Below are positions 29,781 through 39,772 of a stretch of DNA of 64,000 nucleotides, piece after piece; the first letter of the stretch is position 1; each line of letters starts with the position of its first letter. The notes beneath the pieces are model-generated. The model did not search any database and had not been told where the DNA came from. It saw only the letters and a list, made by a program, of their open reading frames with translations. The DNA comes from an uncultured Pluralibacter sp. (GTDB lineage: Bacteria; Pseudomonadota; Gammaproteobacteria; Enterobacterales; Enterobacteriaceae): assembly GCF_913775985.1 (NCBI RefSeq), contig NZ_CAJYMB010000150.1, positions 1-64,000 on the forward strand. Reading direction: 5' to 3'. The position numbers were made by a program, and so were the translations under genes.

Positions 29781-30495
29781 GTTTCAATGCGTAAAGCCTG
29801 TCATGTCAATCGTAAAGACTATGGAAAAGTCCTATAAATTCACAGTGAAAGAAATGCTGTAACGCGTTCTATTTGTCGTGGTTATGGATTGTGCGTTTTT
29901 TTATCGAAAGAATAATGCTAAGAATTTTCCCTGTGCGTTTAGGATTTTTCCTTAGAAATTAGCGATGTTGGTTAAAAAAAAACAGCACTAAATGCAAACC
30001 GGAAGGTTAATGGTGGTGTAGTTATGTTTAATTTATGTTGATTTTGTTTTGTTTTGGTTTCTTTTTTGTTTTAGTTTTTGGTGTGGCGATCTCGAAACAC
30101 CCTGGCAGATCAGTTTTCCATTTTCAGTACGATGGCCGTTTTTTGATTCAGCCAGGCTTTTTCATGTTGTCCGCGCTGGCGTGTTTGACGCCTGTGTTTC
30201 TACTATTTTGTAATTACATGCTCAGCAACAAAGATGAGGCTTCATTTTATGTGAATAAGGCCGGTGGCTCAAATCCCTGCGGCAACTGTTTAGAAAAGTT
30301 CAAGTTTTACGAAAATGTGACGCTTACTGGCGTTATGTCAGGAACGCGTATATCGAGCGCCCGTCTGTAACAGCGCGCAAGCGTCATATGCGCAGGCAGG
30401 CCCGCAGCAGAGTGGCAAGAGAAGTGGATATTTTGCTGATGAACGTTGGTGATTGAGCTCGTTGGAAAAGAACCCCTCATTCCCGGCACTATCCC
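29781..30495. other. AT-rich region between the pilus locus and the sugar-acid locus
   Basis: About 700 bp, very AT-rich in its left half. It holds the regulator promoter. The only candidate gene is the small membrane-protein frame at 30035-30370, listed separately with low confidence. The right part (30360-30490) contains GC-rich palindromic fragments but no clear terminator. Confidence 0.35.
30035..30370 (+). CDS. Small hypothetical membrane protein (uncertain)
   Basis: A 111-codon frame with two hydrophobic segments (LILFCFGFFFVLVFGVAI near residues 2-19 and FFMLSALACLTPVFLLFC near 42-60) separated by a short polar loop, and a CGNC motif near residue 82. It matches no family I recognise and has no clear ribosome binding site, and the surrounding DNA is T-rich, which favours chance hydrophobic frames. 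The start is uncertain. Confidence 0.3.
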   Translation: MLILFCFGFFFVLVFGVAISKHPGRSVFHFQYDGRFLIQPGFFMLSALACLTPVFLLFCNYMLSNKDEASFYVNKAGGSNPCGNCLEKFKFYENVTLTGVMSGTRISSARL

Positions 30496-31386
30496 TTACC
30501 CCAGCTCCCCCACAATAAACTCCCGCAGCCTCTCTTCCGCCGCTGAACCCGCCTGTTCCCGCCAGGCAATCCAGGTTTCGGCCTGCCTGGCGTCGGGCCA
30601 CAGCGGTCTGAACGCCACGCCGGAGATACCCAGATAGCGGGCCGAAGCCGGCACCAGCGCCATGCCAAACCCGCGGCTCACCAGCGCCATAATGCTATGG
30701 GTCTGGCTGATGTGCTGGACGAAGATCGGCTGCGGGGAGACGTCCGCCATGATTTCCAGCGTCATTTCATAGAAGTAGCGGCCCTCGTTCGGCGCGTAGG
30801 TGATCATTGGCTGCTGGCGCAGGTGTTCGGGCAGGATCTGTGCCTGCTGCGCCAGCGGGTGGCTGTCGGGCAGGGCCAGCAGCATCGGCTCGCGGTGATA
30901 GCGGTGGTGGATCAGGCCGGGCTGGGCGGCAATGGTCGGGCGCATCAGGGCCAGGGCCAGGGCCCCGCTCTGCAGGGCGTCGACCTGTTCCGAGGTGACC
31001 ATCTCCTTGAGTACGATCTCGATGCCGGGCAGCGCCTGCTGCGCCCGCGCCAGCAGCTCGGGCACGAGGTAGTAGCCTGACACCGCGGTGAATCCCAGCG
31101 TCACCCGTCCGGCGTGGCCGCTCTGAATGCGCCTGGCGGTATCCACCGACTGCTCCGCAATTGCCACCATCTGGCGCGCCGACTGCAGGAAAAACGTGCC
31201 GGCTTCAGTCAGGCGCACCAGCCGGCTGTTGCGCTCGAACAGGCGCACGCCTGTCGCCTCTTCCAGCAGCCGAATCTGCCGGCTCAGCGGCGGCTGGGTC
31301 ATAAACAGGCGCTCGGCCGCCCGGGCGAAGTGCAGCTCTTCGGCGAGCGCGATAAAGCACTGCAATTTCTTAAAGTCGTTAAACAC
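30496..31386 (-). CDS. LysR-family regulator of the glucarate operon (inferred)
   Basis: 296 residues. The winged helix-turn-helix is at residues 3-62 (FARAAERLFMTQPPLSRQIR); the effector domain starts near 90 (GRVTLGFTAVSGYYLVPELL). It belongs to the BenM/CatR-like branch judging from QPPLSRQI and LGFTA. It is divergent from kdgD, with about 260 bp between the starts, which should hold both promoters and the LysR site. An inducer such as glucarate or 5-keto-4-deoxyglucarate is inferred from context. Confidence 0.85.
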   Translation of the reverse strand: MFNDFKKLQCFIALAEELHFARAAERLFMTQPPLSRQIRLLEEATGVRLFERNSRLVRLTEAGTFFLQSARQMVAIAEQSVDTARRIQSGHAGRVTLGFTAVSGYYLVPELLARAQQALPGIEIVLKEMVTSEQVDALQSGALALALMRPTIAAQPGLIHHRYHREPMLLALPDSHPLAQQAQILPEHLRQQPMITYAPNEGRYFYEMTLEIMADVSPQPIFVQHISQTHSIMALVSRGFGMALVPASARYLGISGVAFRPLWPDARQAETWIAWREQAGSAAEERLREFIVGELG

Positions 31387-31648
31387 GGGTCATTCTCCGG
31401 TTGTTGTTAAAGCTGCGGCGGCTGCGATCGCCTTCACACATTTACGTCTTTCTTTCGGCGCGGCGGCGGCGGGGGCTGCGCCGCAGACCTACTGGCAGAA
31501 CAACGATTCAATGATTGAATCAATATATACAACTTCTGAATTAGACGTGAATCATTGCCTGTCGATAATCACTCTTCATGGAAACATTTTATTCACGATG
31601 GTTTTCGCCAGCGGGTGAGTCGAAGGCCGTAACTGCGAGTGCAATGCG

Positions 31649-32566
31649 ATGATGACACCTCAAGAGTTAAAACAGATCCTCTCTCAGGGACTGCTCTCCT
31701 TCCCGGTGACCGACTTTGACCGCGAAGGGAAATTCAACCCGCGCGGCTATGCCGAGCGCCTTGAGTGGCTGGCCCCTTACGGTGCCAGCGCCCTGTTTGC
31801 CGCGGGCGGCACCGGCGAGTTCTTCTCGCTGGGCGCGCAGGAGTACAGCCAGATCGTGCGCACCGCGGTAGATGCCTGTGAAGGCACTGTGCCGATCCTC
31901 GCCGGAGCAGGGGGGCCGACCTGCCAGGCTATTGATTTTGCCCGTGAGGCACAGCGCCAGGGCGCTGCCGGGGTACTGCTGCTGCCGCACTATCTGACCG
32001 AAGCGAGTCAGGAAGGTATCGCTGAACACGTTATACAGGTATGCCAGTCGGTGGATATCGGCGTGATCGTCTATAACCGCGCCAACTCGCAGCTGGACGA
32101 TGTTCAGCTGGCGCGGGTCGCGGAGCGCTGCCCGAACCTGATCGGTTTTAAAGACGGCACCGGCAACATCGAAAATATGGTGCGCATCCGCCGCACGCTG
32201 GGGGATCGCCTGACCTATCTGGGCGGTCTGCCCACTGCTGAAGTCTACGCCGCCGCCTATTATGCGATTGGCGTCCCGGTTTACTCCTCGGCGGTCTTCA
32301 ACTTTATTCCCAAAACGGCGATGGATTTTTATCGCGCGGTGCAGCATAACGATACGGCAACCATTAACCATCTGCTGGACAGCTTCTTCCTGCCTTATCT
32401 GACCCTGCGCAACCGCTGCGCCGGCTACTCGGTGAGCATTGTTAAAGCCGGCGCGAAGCTGGTGGGCCGGGATGCCGGGCCGGTTCGCGCCCCGCTGACC
32501 GATTTGAAAGCAGATGAACTGGAGCAGCTCGACGCGCTTATTCGCCAGCTTAGCCCGCAGTCTTAA
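31649..32566 (+). CDS. kdgD: 5-dehydro-4-deoxyglucarate dehydratase KdgD
   Basis: 305 residues of the DapA/N-acetylneuraminate lyase superfamily. [21 protein letters not shown] at the N-terminus is typical of KdgD (written here to its core, [10 protein letters not shown]), with [11 protein letters not shown] as the phosphate/carboxylate loop, VIVYNRAN containing the Tyr, and IGFKDGTGN with the Schiff-base Lys. It decarboxylates and dehydrates 5-keto-4-deoxyglucarate to 2-oxoglutarate semialdehyde. It heads the operon with the dehydrogenase (16 bp downstream), glucarate dehydratase and permease, and thus replaces the aldolase GarL used by E. coli. Confidence 0.93.
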   Translation: MMTPQELKQILSQGLLSFPVTDFDREGKFNPRGYAERLEWLAPYGASALFAAGGTGEFFSLGAQEYSQIVRTAVDACEGTVPILAGAGGPTCQAIDFAREAQRQGAAGVLLLPHYLTEASQEGIAEHVIQVCQSVDIGVIVYNRANSQLDDVQLARVAERCPNLIGFKDGTGNIENMVRIRRTLGDRLTYLGGLPTAEVYAAAYYAIGVPVYSSAVFNFIPKTAMDFYRAVQHNDTATINHLLDSFFLPYLTLRNRCAGYSVSIVKAGAKLVGRDAGPVRAPLTDLKADELEQLDALIRQLSPQS

Positions 32567-32582
32567 GCATCAGGAGAACACA

Positions 32583-34094
32583 ATGACTTTAACAGGCGAA
32601 ATGCTACTTGGAAGCCGCCGCAAGCGCGGGCAGGCAGGACATTTTCAGGCCGCCGATCCGCGCACCGGCGAGTCGCTGCTCCCGGAATACGGTATCAGCG
32701 ATGACGATGACGTTGCGCAGGCCGCCGGGCTGGCGGCACAGGCTTTTTACCCATTCCGCACCGCGCCGCTGGAGACCCGCGCCCGCCTGCTGGACGGGAT
32801 TGCCGATAATATTGAGGCGCTGGGGGATACCCTGATTGAACGCGCTGCCGCGGAAACCGCGCTGCCCGTCGCCCGCCTGCAGGGCGAGCGGGCGCGCACC
32901 GTTGGCCAGCTGCGCCGCTTTGCCGCCGTGGTCAGGCGCGGCGAGTTTCAGCGAGTGGCGATTGATAGCCAGCAGAGCGACGACCTGCGGCTGGTAAAAA
33001 CCGGGCTCGGCCCGGTGGCCGTCTTCGGCGCCAGCAACTTCCCGCTGGCGTTCTCGGTAGCGGGGGGAGACACCGCCTCGGCGCTGGCCGCCGGTTGTCC
33101 GGTGGTGGTTAAGGCGCATCCGGCGCATCCCGGCACCTCGGAGCTGGTGGGCGACGCCTGCCGCCGCGCCGTTGAAGCCAGCGGTCTGCCGGAAGGTGTT
33201 TTCTCACTGCTGTACGGCGAGCGCGAAACCGGCAGCGCGCTGGTGGCGCACCCGGCCATTCAGGCGGTCGGTTTTACCGGATCCCGCGCCGGCGGCATGG
33301 CGTTGATAGACATAGCTCGCCAGCGAAAAGTGCCGATCCCGGTGTACGCCGAAATGAGCTGCATCAACCCGATTTTCCTGCTGCCGGGTGCCCTGCAGCG
33401 CCGCGCGCAGGCCCTCGGCGGCGAATTTGTTGACTCGCTGACCCTCGGCTGCGGCCAGTTCTGCACCAACCCCGGGCTGGTGATCGCCTGCGCCGGCGAC
33501 GATCTGGATACGTTCCGTAACGCTGCTTCTGCGGCGCTGGCCGATAAAGCAGCGGGCGCACTGCTGACCCGCGGTATTGCCCGGGCCTACCGGGAAGGCG
33601 CCGACCGGCTGGAACAGCAGCCCGGCGTGCAGGTGCTGGCGCGCGGCCAGCAGGCGAACAACGACGGCCAGGCGCAGCCGCTGCTGTGCCAGATTAGCGC
33701 CGACGATTTTCTGGCCTCTGATGTTCTGCAGCAGGAAGTCTTTGGCCCGGCGTCACTGATTGTGGTCTGCCGCGACGCGCAGCAGCTCGAAGCTGTTGCC
33801 GGGGCGCTGGAAGGGCAGCTTACCGCCACGCTGCACCTGGCGGACGGCGATACGGCGCTGGCCGGACGCCTCATGCCGACGCTGGAGCGGATGGTGGGGC
33901 GGCTGCTGGTGAACGGCTTCCCTACCGGGGTGGCGGTCTCGGCGGCGATGGTGCACGGCGGTCCGTGGCCCTCAACTTCATCGCCGCTGTATACCTCGGT
34001 GGGCGACAGCGCCATCGAGCGCTTCCTGCGCCCGATCTGCTATCAGAACTTCCCGACTGAGCTGCTGCCCGCGGCGTTGAAAGACGATCAATAA
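32583..34094 (+). CDS. 2,5-dioxovalerate (2-oxoglutarate semialdehyde) dehydrogenase
   Basis: 503 residues from the ATG at 32583 (AGGAG upstream); a longer frame overlaps kdgD. It is an aldehyde dehydrogenase: GPVAVFGASNFPLAFSVAGG is the active-site entrance, VGFTGSRAGG the NAD(P) loop, with the catalytic Glu in VYAEMSCINP and the nucleophile Cys in LGCGQFCTNPG. The FCTNPG context is typical of ketoglutarate-semialdehyde dehydrogenases. It would oxidise the KdgD product to 2-oxoglutarate for the TCA cycle. Second gene of the operon. Confidence 0.9.
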   Translation: MTLTGEMLLGSRRKRGQAGHFQAADPRTGESLLPEYGISDDDDVAQAAGLAAQAFYPFRTAPLETRARLLDGIADNIEALGDTLIERAAAETALPVARLQGERARTVGQLRRFAAVVRRGEFQRVAIDSQQSDDLRLVKTGLGPVAVFGASNFPLAFSVAGGDTASALAAGCPVVVKAHPAHPGTSELVGDACRRAVEASGLPEGVFSLLYGERETGSALVAHPAIQAVGFTGSRAGGMALIDIARQRKVPIPVYAEMSCINPIFLLPGALQRRAQALGGEFVDSLTLGCGQFCTNPGLVIACAGDDLDTFRNAASAALADKAAGALLTRGIARAYREGADRLEQQPGVQVLARGQQANNDGQAQPLLCQISADDFLASDVLQQEVFGPASLIVVCRDAQQLEAVAGALEGQLTATLHLADGDTALAGRLMPTLERMVGRLLVNGFPTGVAVSAAMVHGGPWPSTSSPLYTSVGDSAIERFLRPICYQNFPTELLPAALKDDQ

Positions 34095-34127
34095 CCGACG
34101 GCGCAATAACAATATAAAGGCTGAACG

Positions 34128-35474
34128 ATGAATAAAATCTCCTCGTGTACCACGCCAGTCGTGACCGGCTACCGGGTCGTGCCGGTAGCGGGCTACGACA
34201 GCATGCTGCTGAACCTGAGCGGCGCGCACGGCCCGTTTTTTACCCGCAACGTGGTTATTCTGGAAGACAGCGCGGGCCATGCCGGGCTCGGAGAAGTGCC
34301 CGGCGGGGAAGCCATCCGCCAGGCCCTCGACGCGGCTCGGCCGCTGATTGTCGGCCAGCCGATCGGCGAATACAGCGTGCTGCTTAACCAGTTCAACCAG
34401 CAGTGGAGCGCCATCAAAGAAGAGGGCCGGGGCGAGCAGACTTTCGATCTGCGCATCGGCATTCACGCCTACACCGCCCTTGAGTCGGCGCTGCTCGATC
34501 TGCTGGGCCAGTACCTCGGGGTGCCGCTGGCGGCGCTGCTGGGGGAAGGGGTTCAGCGTACCTCCGTGCCGGTGCTGGGCTACCTGTTTTATATCGGCGA
34601 TCGCGCCAGGACCACGCTGCCCTATCTTTCCGGCGACGGCGGCAATGACGACTGGGCGCGGCTGCGCCGCGAGGCGGCGCTGACGCCGGAGGCGGTGGTG
34701 CGGCTGGCCGAAGCGGCCCATGCGCGCTACGGCTTTAAGGATTTCAAGCTCAAGGGCGGCGTATTCAGCGGCGAAGAGGAGATGCTGGCGGTTGAGAGGC
34801 TGGCGAAAAGCTTCCCGCAGGCGCGGATCACCCTCGATCCTAACGGCGGCTGGCTGCTGGACGATGCCGTCGCGCTGTGCAAGGGACGCGGCGATATTCT
34901 GGCCTACGTGGAAGATCCCTGCGGTGCCGAGCAGGGCTTTTCCGGTCGGGAAGTGATGGCCGAGTTCCGCCAGGCCACCGGCCTGCCTACCGCCACCAAC
35001 ATGATTGCCACCGACTGGCGGCAGCTGCAGCACGCGCTGCAGCTTAACGCGGTGGACATTCCGCTGGCGGATCCGCACTTCTGGTCGCTGCGCGGCTCGG
35101 TGCGCGTGGCGCAGACCTGCGCGGATCGCGGCCTGACATGGGGATCGCACTCCAACAACCACTTTGATATTTCACTGGCGATGTTCACCCAGGTGGCCGC
35201 CGCGGCGCCGGGCAAGATCACCGCCATCGACACCCACTGGATCTGGCAGGACGGCCAGCGCCTGACCCGCCAGCCGCTGGCAATTGAAGGCGGGGAGATT
35301 ACCCTGCCGGCGAAAGCCGGGCTGGGGGTCGAGCTTGACGAGGCACGACTGGAAGAGGCGCACCAGCTGTACCTGCGCCACGGTCTGGGGCAGCGCAACG
35401 ACGCGGTGGCCATGCAGTTCCTGATCCCCGACTGGCGTTTCGATCCTAAACGACCGGCGCTGCTGCGCGGGTAG
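34128..35474 (+). CDS. gudD: Glucarate dehydratase
   Basis: 448 residues (E. coli GudD 446). An enolase-superfamily protein: [10 protein letters not shown] carries the KxK catalytic lysines, LDPNGGW and [11 protein letters not shown] the metal-binding acids, and [15 protein letters not shown] the catalytic His region. It dehydrates D-glucarate, and often L-idarate, to 5-keto-4-deoxyglucarate, the KdgD substrate. The ATG is 33 bp after the dehydrogenase stop. GudD and its non-epimerising relative GudX are hard to separate by eye. Confidence 0.92.
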   Translation: MNKISSCTTPVVTGYRVVPVAGYDSMLLNLSGAHGPFFTRNVVILEDSAGHAGLGEVPGGEAIRQALDAARPLIVGQPIGEYSVLLNQFNQQWSAIKEEGRGEQTFDLRIGIHAYTALESALLDLLGQYLGVPLAALLGEGVQRTSVPVLGYLFYIGDRARTTLPYLSGDGGNDDWARLRREAALTPEAVVRLAEAAHARYGFKDFKLKGGVFSGEEEMLAVERLAKSFPQARITLDPNGGWLLDDAVALCKGRGDILAYVEDPCGAEQGFSGREVMAEFRQATGLPTATNMIATDWRQLQHALQLNAVDIPLADPHFWSLRGSVRVAQTCADRGLTWGSHSNNHFDISLAMFTQVAAAAPGKITAIDTHWIWQDGQRLTRQPLAIEGGEITLPAKAGLGVELDEARLEEAHQLYLRHGLGQRNDAVAMQFLIPDWRFDPKRPALLRG

Positions 35475-35484
35475 CCTTCCCGAC

Positions 35485-35507
35485 GCGGGCCGCTTCAGGG
35501 CCCGCGC
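35485..35507 (+). terminator. GC hairpin between gudD and the permease gene
   Basis: An 8-bp perfect stem (CGCGGGCC at 35485-35492 with GGCCCGCG at 35500-35507) about 10 bases after the gudD stop. There is no T-run, so it may attenuate or protect the upstream mRNA rather than terminate fully. Confidence 0.45.
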
Positions 35508-35621
35508 GTAACGATCCAGCCGCGGCGCGCGGTGACGTCAGCTGCCAGCCGGTGTCCTGCCGACAGCCGGGCCCCTGTTCCTGCCAACCAGCCCCGGCAT
35601 CCGGGGGCAACGGGAGTGTCC

Positions 35622-36986
35622 ATGAGTATCAAAGAGTCCACAGCGGTGCCCGCCCCGCGCGAGGCGGCATTAAGCGCCACCCGTCCGGGGCATTTACGCT
35701 ACGCGATCCTGGCGCTGATTTTCATTGTCACGGTCATTAACTATGCGGATCGCGCCATTTTGTCGATTGCCGGCACCAGCCTGGCGCAGGATGTCCACCT
35801 CGATCCGATCCAGCTGGGGATGGTGTTCTCGGCGTTCGGCTGGGCCTACGCCCTGGGGCAGATCCCCGGCGGCTGGCTGCTTGATACCTTTGGCGCCCGG
35901 CGGGTGTACGGCTGGAGCCTGATCCTGTGGTCACTGTGTACCGCGCTGCAGGGCCTGGTCAGCAGTCTCGGGCTGATGGCCGCCTCCGCCACGCTGTTTC
36001 TGTTTATGATGCGCTTTGCGCTGGGCATGGTTGAAGCACCGGCGTTTCCCGCCAACTCGCGGATTGTCACCTGCTGGTTCCCGACCCGCGAGCGTGGTAC
36101 CGCCTCGGCGCTGTTTAACTCCGCACAGTATCTGGCGGTGGCGATCTTCACCCCGCTGATGGCGGTGCTGACCGCGCGCTTCGGCTGGCAGCACGTCTTC
36201 TTTATCATGGGCGGTCTGGGGATCGCGCTGGCGGTGCTGTGGTTCAGTTTTTACCGCGAGCCCCACCAGCACGCGCGGCTGGGATCGGCAGAAATGGACT
36301 ATCTGCGGGCCAACGGCGCGCTGGTGGATCTGGAGCTGAACCGCAAAACGCATAAAGATCCGCTCACCTGGCACAAGCTGCTGCAGCTGTTTCGTCACCG
36401 TAGCCTGTGGGCGGTCTATATCGGGCAGTACTGCATCACCGCGCTGACCTACTTTTTTATCACCTGGTTTCCCATCTACCTGATCAAAGAGCGCGGCATG
36501 TCGATTATGGTAGCGGGGTTCAGCGCGGCGATCCCGGCGCTGTGCGGCTTTACCGGCGGCATCCTCGGCGGCGTGCTGTCGGACTTCTTAATTAAAAAGG
36601 GCTGCCATCCTTCTCTGGCGCGCAAAATTCCCTACACCCTCGGCATGTTTATGGCGATGGGGCTGGTGCTGGCGAACTTTGTCAGCACCGATTCGGCGGT
36701 AATAGCGATTATGGCCATTGCGTTCTTCGGCAAGGGCCTCAGCGCCGTGGGCTGGGCGACGATTTCCGATATCGCCCCGGCGGGCATGGTGGGGCTCAGC
36801 GCGGGAGTCTTTAACGGGCTGGGAAATATTGCCGGTATCGTGACGCCGCTGGTGATCGGCTACGTGGTGGCTACCAGCGGATCTTTCGTGGACGCCCTGT
36901 GGTTTGTCGGGCTGCACTGCCTGATCGGGCTGCTGGCGTACGCGTTGCTCGCCGGACGTTTTGAGCGAATTGTCGTGAAGGTATAG
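35622..36986 (+). CDS. gudP: MFS sugar-acid permease, GudP-like (glucarate/galactarate)
   Basis: 454 residues from the ATG at 35622 (GGGAG upstream), with about 12 membrane segments. NYADRAILSIAG, GQIPGGWLLDTFGARRVY, EAPAFPANSRIVTCWFP and IGQYCITALTYFFITWFPIYL closely follow E. coli GudP as I recall it, an anion:cation symporter family permease for D-glucarate. It closes the kdgD operon and would supply glucarate. Substrate choice between glucarate and galactarate is not resolved by sequence. Confidence 0.85.
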   Translation: MSIKESTAVPAPREAALSATRPGHLRYAILALIFIVTVINYADRAILSIAGTSLAQDVHLDPIQLGMVFSAFGWAYALGQIPGGWLLDTFGARRVYGWSLILWSLCTALQGLVSSLGLMAASATLFLFMMRFALGMVEAPAFPANSRIVTCWFPTRERGTASALFNSAQYLAVAIFTPLMAVLTARFGWQHVFFIMGGLGIALAVLWFSFYREPHQHARLGSAEMDYLRANGALVDLELNRKTHKDPLTWHKLLQLFRHRSLWAVYIGQYCITALTYFFITWFPIYLIKERGMSIMVAGFSAAIPALCGFTGGILGGVLSDFLIKKGCHPSLARKIPYTLGMFMAMGLVLANFVSTDSAVIAIMAIAFFGKGLSAVGWATISDIAPAGMVGLSAGVFNGLGNIAGIVTPLVIGYVVATSGSFVDALWFVGLHCLIGLLAYALLAGRFERIVVKV

Positions 36987-36997
36987 CGATTGTTTTA

Positions 36998-37028
36998 GCC
37001 CGGGTGAAGTATTTTGCCCGGGCATTTT
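36998..37028 (+). terminator. Terminator of the glucarate operon
   Basis: GCCCGGG (36998-37004) pairs with CCCGGGC (37017-37023) over a 12-base loop, followed by ATTTT, 11 bases after the permease stop. Confidence 0.75.
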
Positions 37029-37237
37029 CGCACACTGCACTTTGATATAACCCGAATTATTCAGGAGAAAAAATTAAGAGTAAACAACCAATAATACAAA
37101 GGGATACCTGTATTTCACCCGGGCGCTGAATGCTGTAAAAAATAACGTTTAATTAACGGAGCGCCCTGTAAAACAGAACATTTATTCTCTTATCGTTAAC
37201 CCCTTTTTGAGTCACTTCTTTGTGAGGAATGCACCCC

Positions 37238-37963
37238 ATGACGTTTCAACGTCCCACCTCCCGGCGAAAATTTTTGCTGGGTGCGCTAATGGCCCTTCCG
37301 GCCAGTACGCTCATTGCCAAAGGGCTTACCGCCGCCCAGGCCGCAGAAATGGCGGCCCCCGATCTTGCCGACTACCGGCCGATTTTTTTCTCCCCCGCGG
37401 AATGGCAGTTCATTCTTGCCGCCGCCGACCGCCTGATCCCCGCCGGCGGCAAGGGCAAGGCGCCGGGCGCGCTGGAAACTAACGTCCCTGTCTTTATTGA
37501 CCAGCAGATGCACGGCGACTACGGCCAGGAAATTTACATGCAGGGCCCATTCAATCCCCACGCGCCCGCGACGCTGGGCTACCAGATCCCGTTCTATCCG
37601 CAAAAAATCTACCAGCGCGGAATAGCGCTCGCCAACCAGTGGTGCCAGCAGCATCTGCAGCAGCCTTTTCACCGCCTGAGCCACGCGCAGCAGGAAGAGG
37701 TGCTGACGAAGCTGCAAAAGAACGAGGTGGATTTTGGCGAACTGGGGGAGGAGAGCATGAAGGCCGGGCACTTCTTCAGCCAGCTGCTCGCCGATACCAA
37801 ACACGGCTACCTCGCCGACCCGATGTACGGCGGCAACAAAGGCATGAAGGCCTGGATAGCGATTGGCTTTCCCGGTGCCCGTGCCAGCTACCTCGAATGG
37901 GTGAAGCAGCACAACATCCCCTATCCGCTGGGGCCGGTCAGTATTGAGGGCGCGCGCGCCTGA
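37238..37963 (+). CDS. Gluconate 2-dehydrogenase-type small (gamma) subunit, Tat-exported
   Basis: 241 residues. The ATG at 37238 is preferred over one three codons earlier because GAGGA then sits 8 bases upstream. The N-terminus SRRKFLLGALMALPAS is a Tat signal; a WQFILAAADRLIPAGGKG block and a long helical region match gluconate 2-dehydrogenase subunit 3. This subunit escorts the large FAD subunit through Tat and is needed for a functional membrane complex. It is first of a three-gene operon, 38 bp before the FAD subunit. Confidence 0.88.
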   Translation: MTFQRPTSRRKFLLGALMALPASTLIAKGLTAAQAAEMAAPDLADYRPIFFSPAEWQFILAAADRLIPAGGKGKAPGALETNVPVFIDQQMHGDYGQEIYMQGPFNPHAPATLGYQIPFYPQKIYQRGIALANQWCQQHLQQPFHRLSHAQQEEVLTKLQKNEVDFGELGEESMKAGHFFSQLLADTKHGYLADPMYGGNKGMKAWIAIGFPGARASYLEWVKQHNIPYPLGPVSIEGARA

Positions 37964-38001
37964 TTTGCATTGCGTTATGTCAGTTTTACAACAGGATTAT
38001 C

Positions 38002-39771
38002 ATGTCACAGATTACCAAAAAGGACGTTGATGTCGTCGTGTGCGGACTCGGCTGGGCCGGGTCGCTGATGAGCATCGAGCTGGCGCAGGCGGGGCTTACC
38101 GTCCGGGCGCTGGAAAAGGGGCCGGACCGCAGCTACGCCGACTTTGCCTATCCCAAACCGGCGGATGAATACGCCTACGCCGTACGCAACCGGGTGATGA
38201 CCACCCCGGCGGCATCCGCCGTCACCGTGCGCTACACCCTCAACGATACGGCGCTGCCGACGCGAAAATGGGGCGCGTTCGTGCCGGGCGGCGGCGTGGG
38301 CGGCTCCGGGCTGCACTGGACCGGCGTGCTGATCCGCCCGACGCCGACGGACATCAAGCTGAAAACCTACGTTGACGAAGCCTACGCCCCTGGCATCCTG
38401 CAGGATGATATGCGGGTGCGGGATTTTCCTTTCAGCTGGGAGGAGATCGAACCCTGGTTCGACAAGTTCGAGCATATTTGCGGCCAGTCCGGCACCACCG
38501 GCAACCTGCGGGGCAAAATACTGCCCGGCGGCGATCCCTTCGAAGGGCCGCGCTCGAATCCTTATCCGCTCCCGGCGCTGGAAGACACGCTCAATAACGT
38601 GATGTTTGCCGAGGCGGCGAAAAAGCTCGGCTATCATCCGTTCCCGAACCCTTCGGCCGCGGTCTCCCGGGCCTGGACTAACCCCTACGGCAACCAGATT
38701 GCCCCCTGCAACTACTGCGGCTACTGCAGCAAATACCCGTGCCTCAACTACTCTAAAGCCTCGCCGCAGACTGCGGTGATGGACGCCCTGAAACGTCTGG
38801 AGAATTTCTCTTACGAGGTGAACGCCAACGTGATTAAAGTGGTGCTGCACGACGATAAAAAAACCGCCAAAGGCGTTGTCTACATCGACGAGCAGGGCAA
38901 CGAGTGCTTCCAGCCGGCAAAAATCGTGGTGCTGAGCAGCTTCCAGCTCTATAACGTCCACCTGATGCTGCTCTCCGGCATCGGCCAGCCCTACAATCCG
39001 ATCACCGAAGAGGGCGTGGTGGGGCGCAACTACGCGTTTCTCTCCAACGGCGGCGCGACGCTGTTCTTTAAAGACAAGCACTTCAATCCGTTTATCGCCG
39101 CGGGCCCGACCGGGCAAATGTTTAACGACGTCTCGCCGGGCAACTTTGACGGCCCCGGCCTCGGGCTGCTCGGCGGGGCGAAAATCCACAGCTCCCAGGC
39201 GACCGGAACCCCCATCGGCACCGCGCTGCCGAAAGGCACCCCCGCCTGGGGCGCGGGCTGGAAAGAGGGACTGGAAACCTGGTATGGCCATTCGATGAAA
39301 GTCAGCATCACCACCAGCTGCATGTCCTACCGGGACGTTTATCTCGATCTCGATCCGACCTACACCAACGAGCACGGCCAGCCGCTGCTGCGCATTACCT
39401 TTAACTGGAAGCAGAACGAGCTTAAGCTCCAGCAGTATCTGAAAGGCGTGGTGGGCAACATCGTCAACGAACTGAATCCGGACAGCTACAGCATGAGCTT
39501 CCTGCCGATGGATGCCGATTTCGATCTCACCAAATACGTTTCCACCCACAATGTGGGCGGGGCGATCATGGGGGACGATCCGCGCACCTCCGCGCTGAAC
39601 AAGTACCTGCAGAGCTGGGACGTGCATAACGTCTTCGTGCCGGGCGGCAATGCCTTCCCGCAGAATTTCCAGGCTAACCCCACCGACACCATCGGCGCCA
39701 TTACGCTGATGGCGGCGCAGGCGATCAAAGACCGCTATCTGCAAAATCCCGGCCCGCTGGTACAGGTATAA
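38002..39771 (+). CDS. Membrane gluconate-type dehydrogenase, FAD (GMC) subunit
   Basis: 589 residues of the GMC oxidoreductase family. VVVCGLGWAGSLMSIELAQ is the dinucleotide loop. NYCGYCSKYPCLNYSKASP holds Cys residues that fit the [3Fe-4S] cluster reported for fructose and gluconate dehydrogenases of this type. The C-terminal HNVGGAIMG and NAFPQNFQANPTDTIGA carry the catalytic His and Asn region. It oxidises gluconate, or a related sugar acid such as 2-ketogluconate, in the periplasm and hands electrons to the cytochrome subunit and then to ubiquinone. It lacks its own signal and depends on the Tat signal of the small subunit. Confidence 0.9.
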   Translation: MSQITKKDVDVVVCGLGWAGSLMSIELAQAGLTVRALEKGPDRSYADFAYPKPADEYAYAVRNRVMTTPAASAVTVRYTLNDTALPTRKWGAFVPGGGVGGSGLHWTGVLIRPTPTDIKLKTYVDEAYAPGILQDDMRVRDFPFSWEEIEPWFDKFEHICGQSGTTGNLRGKILPGGDPFEGPRSNPYPLPALEDTLNNVMFAEAAKKLGYHPFPNPSAAVSRAWTNPYGNQIAPCNYCGYCSKYPCLNYSKASPQTAVMDALKRLENFSYEVNANVIKVVLHDDKKTAKGVVYIDEQGNECFQPAKIVVLSSFQLYNVHLMLLSGIGQPYNPITEEGVVGRNYAFLSNGGATLFFKDKHFNPFIAAGPTGQMFNDVSPGNFDGPGLGLLGGAKIHSSQATGTPIGTALPKGTPAWGAGWKEGLETWYGHSMKVSITTSCMSYRDVYLDLDPTYTNEHGQPLLRITFNWKQNELKLQQYLKGVVGNIVNELNPDSYSMSFLPMDADFDLTKYVSTHNVGGAIMGDDPRTSALNKYLQSWDVHNVFVPGGNAFPQNFQANPTDTIGAITLMAAQAIKDRYLQNPGPLVQV

Positions 39772-39772
39772 G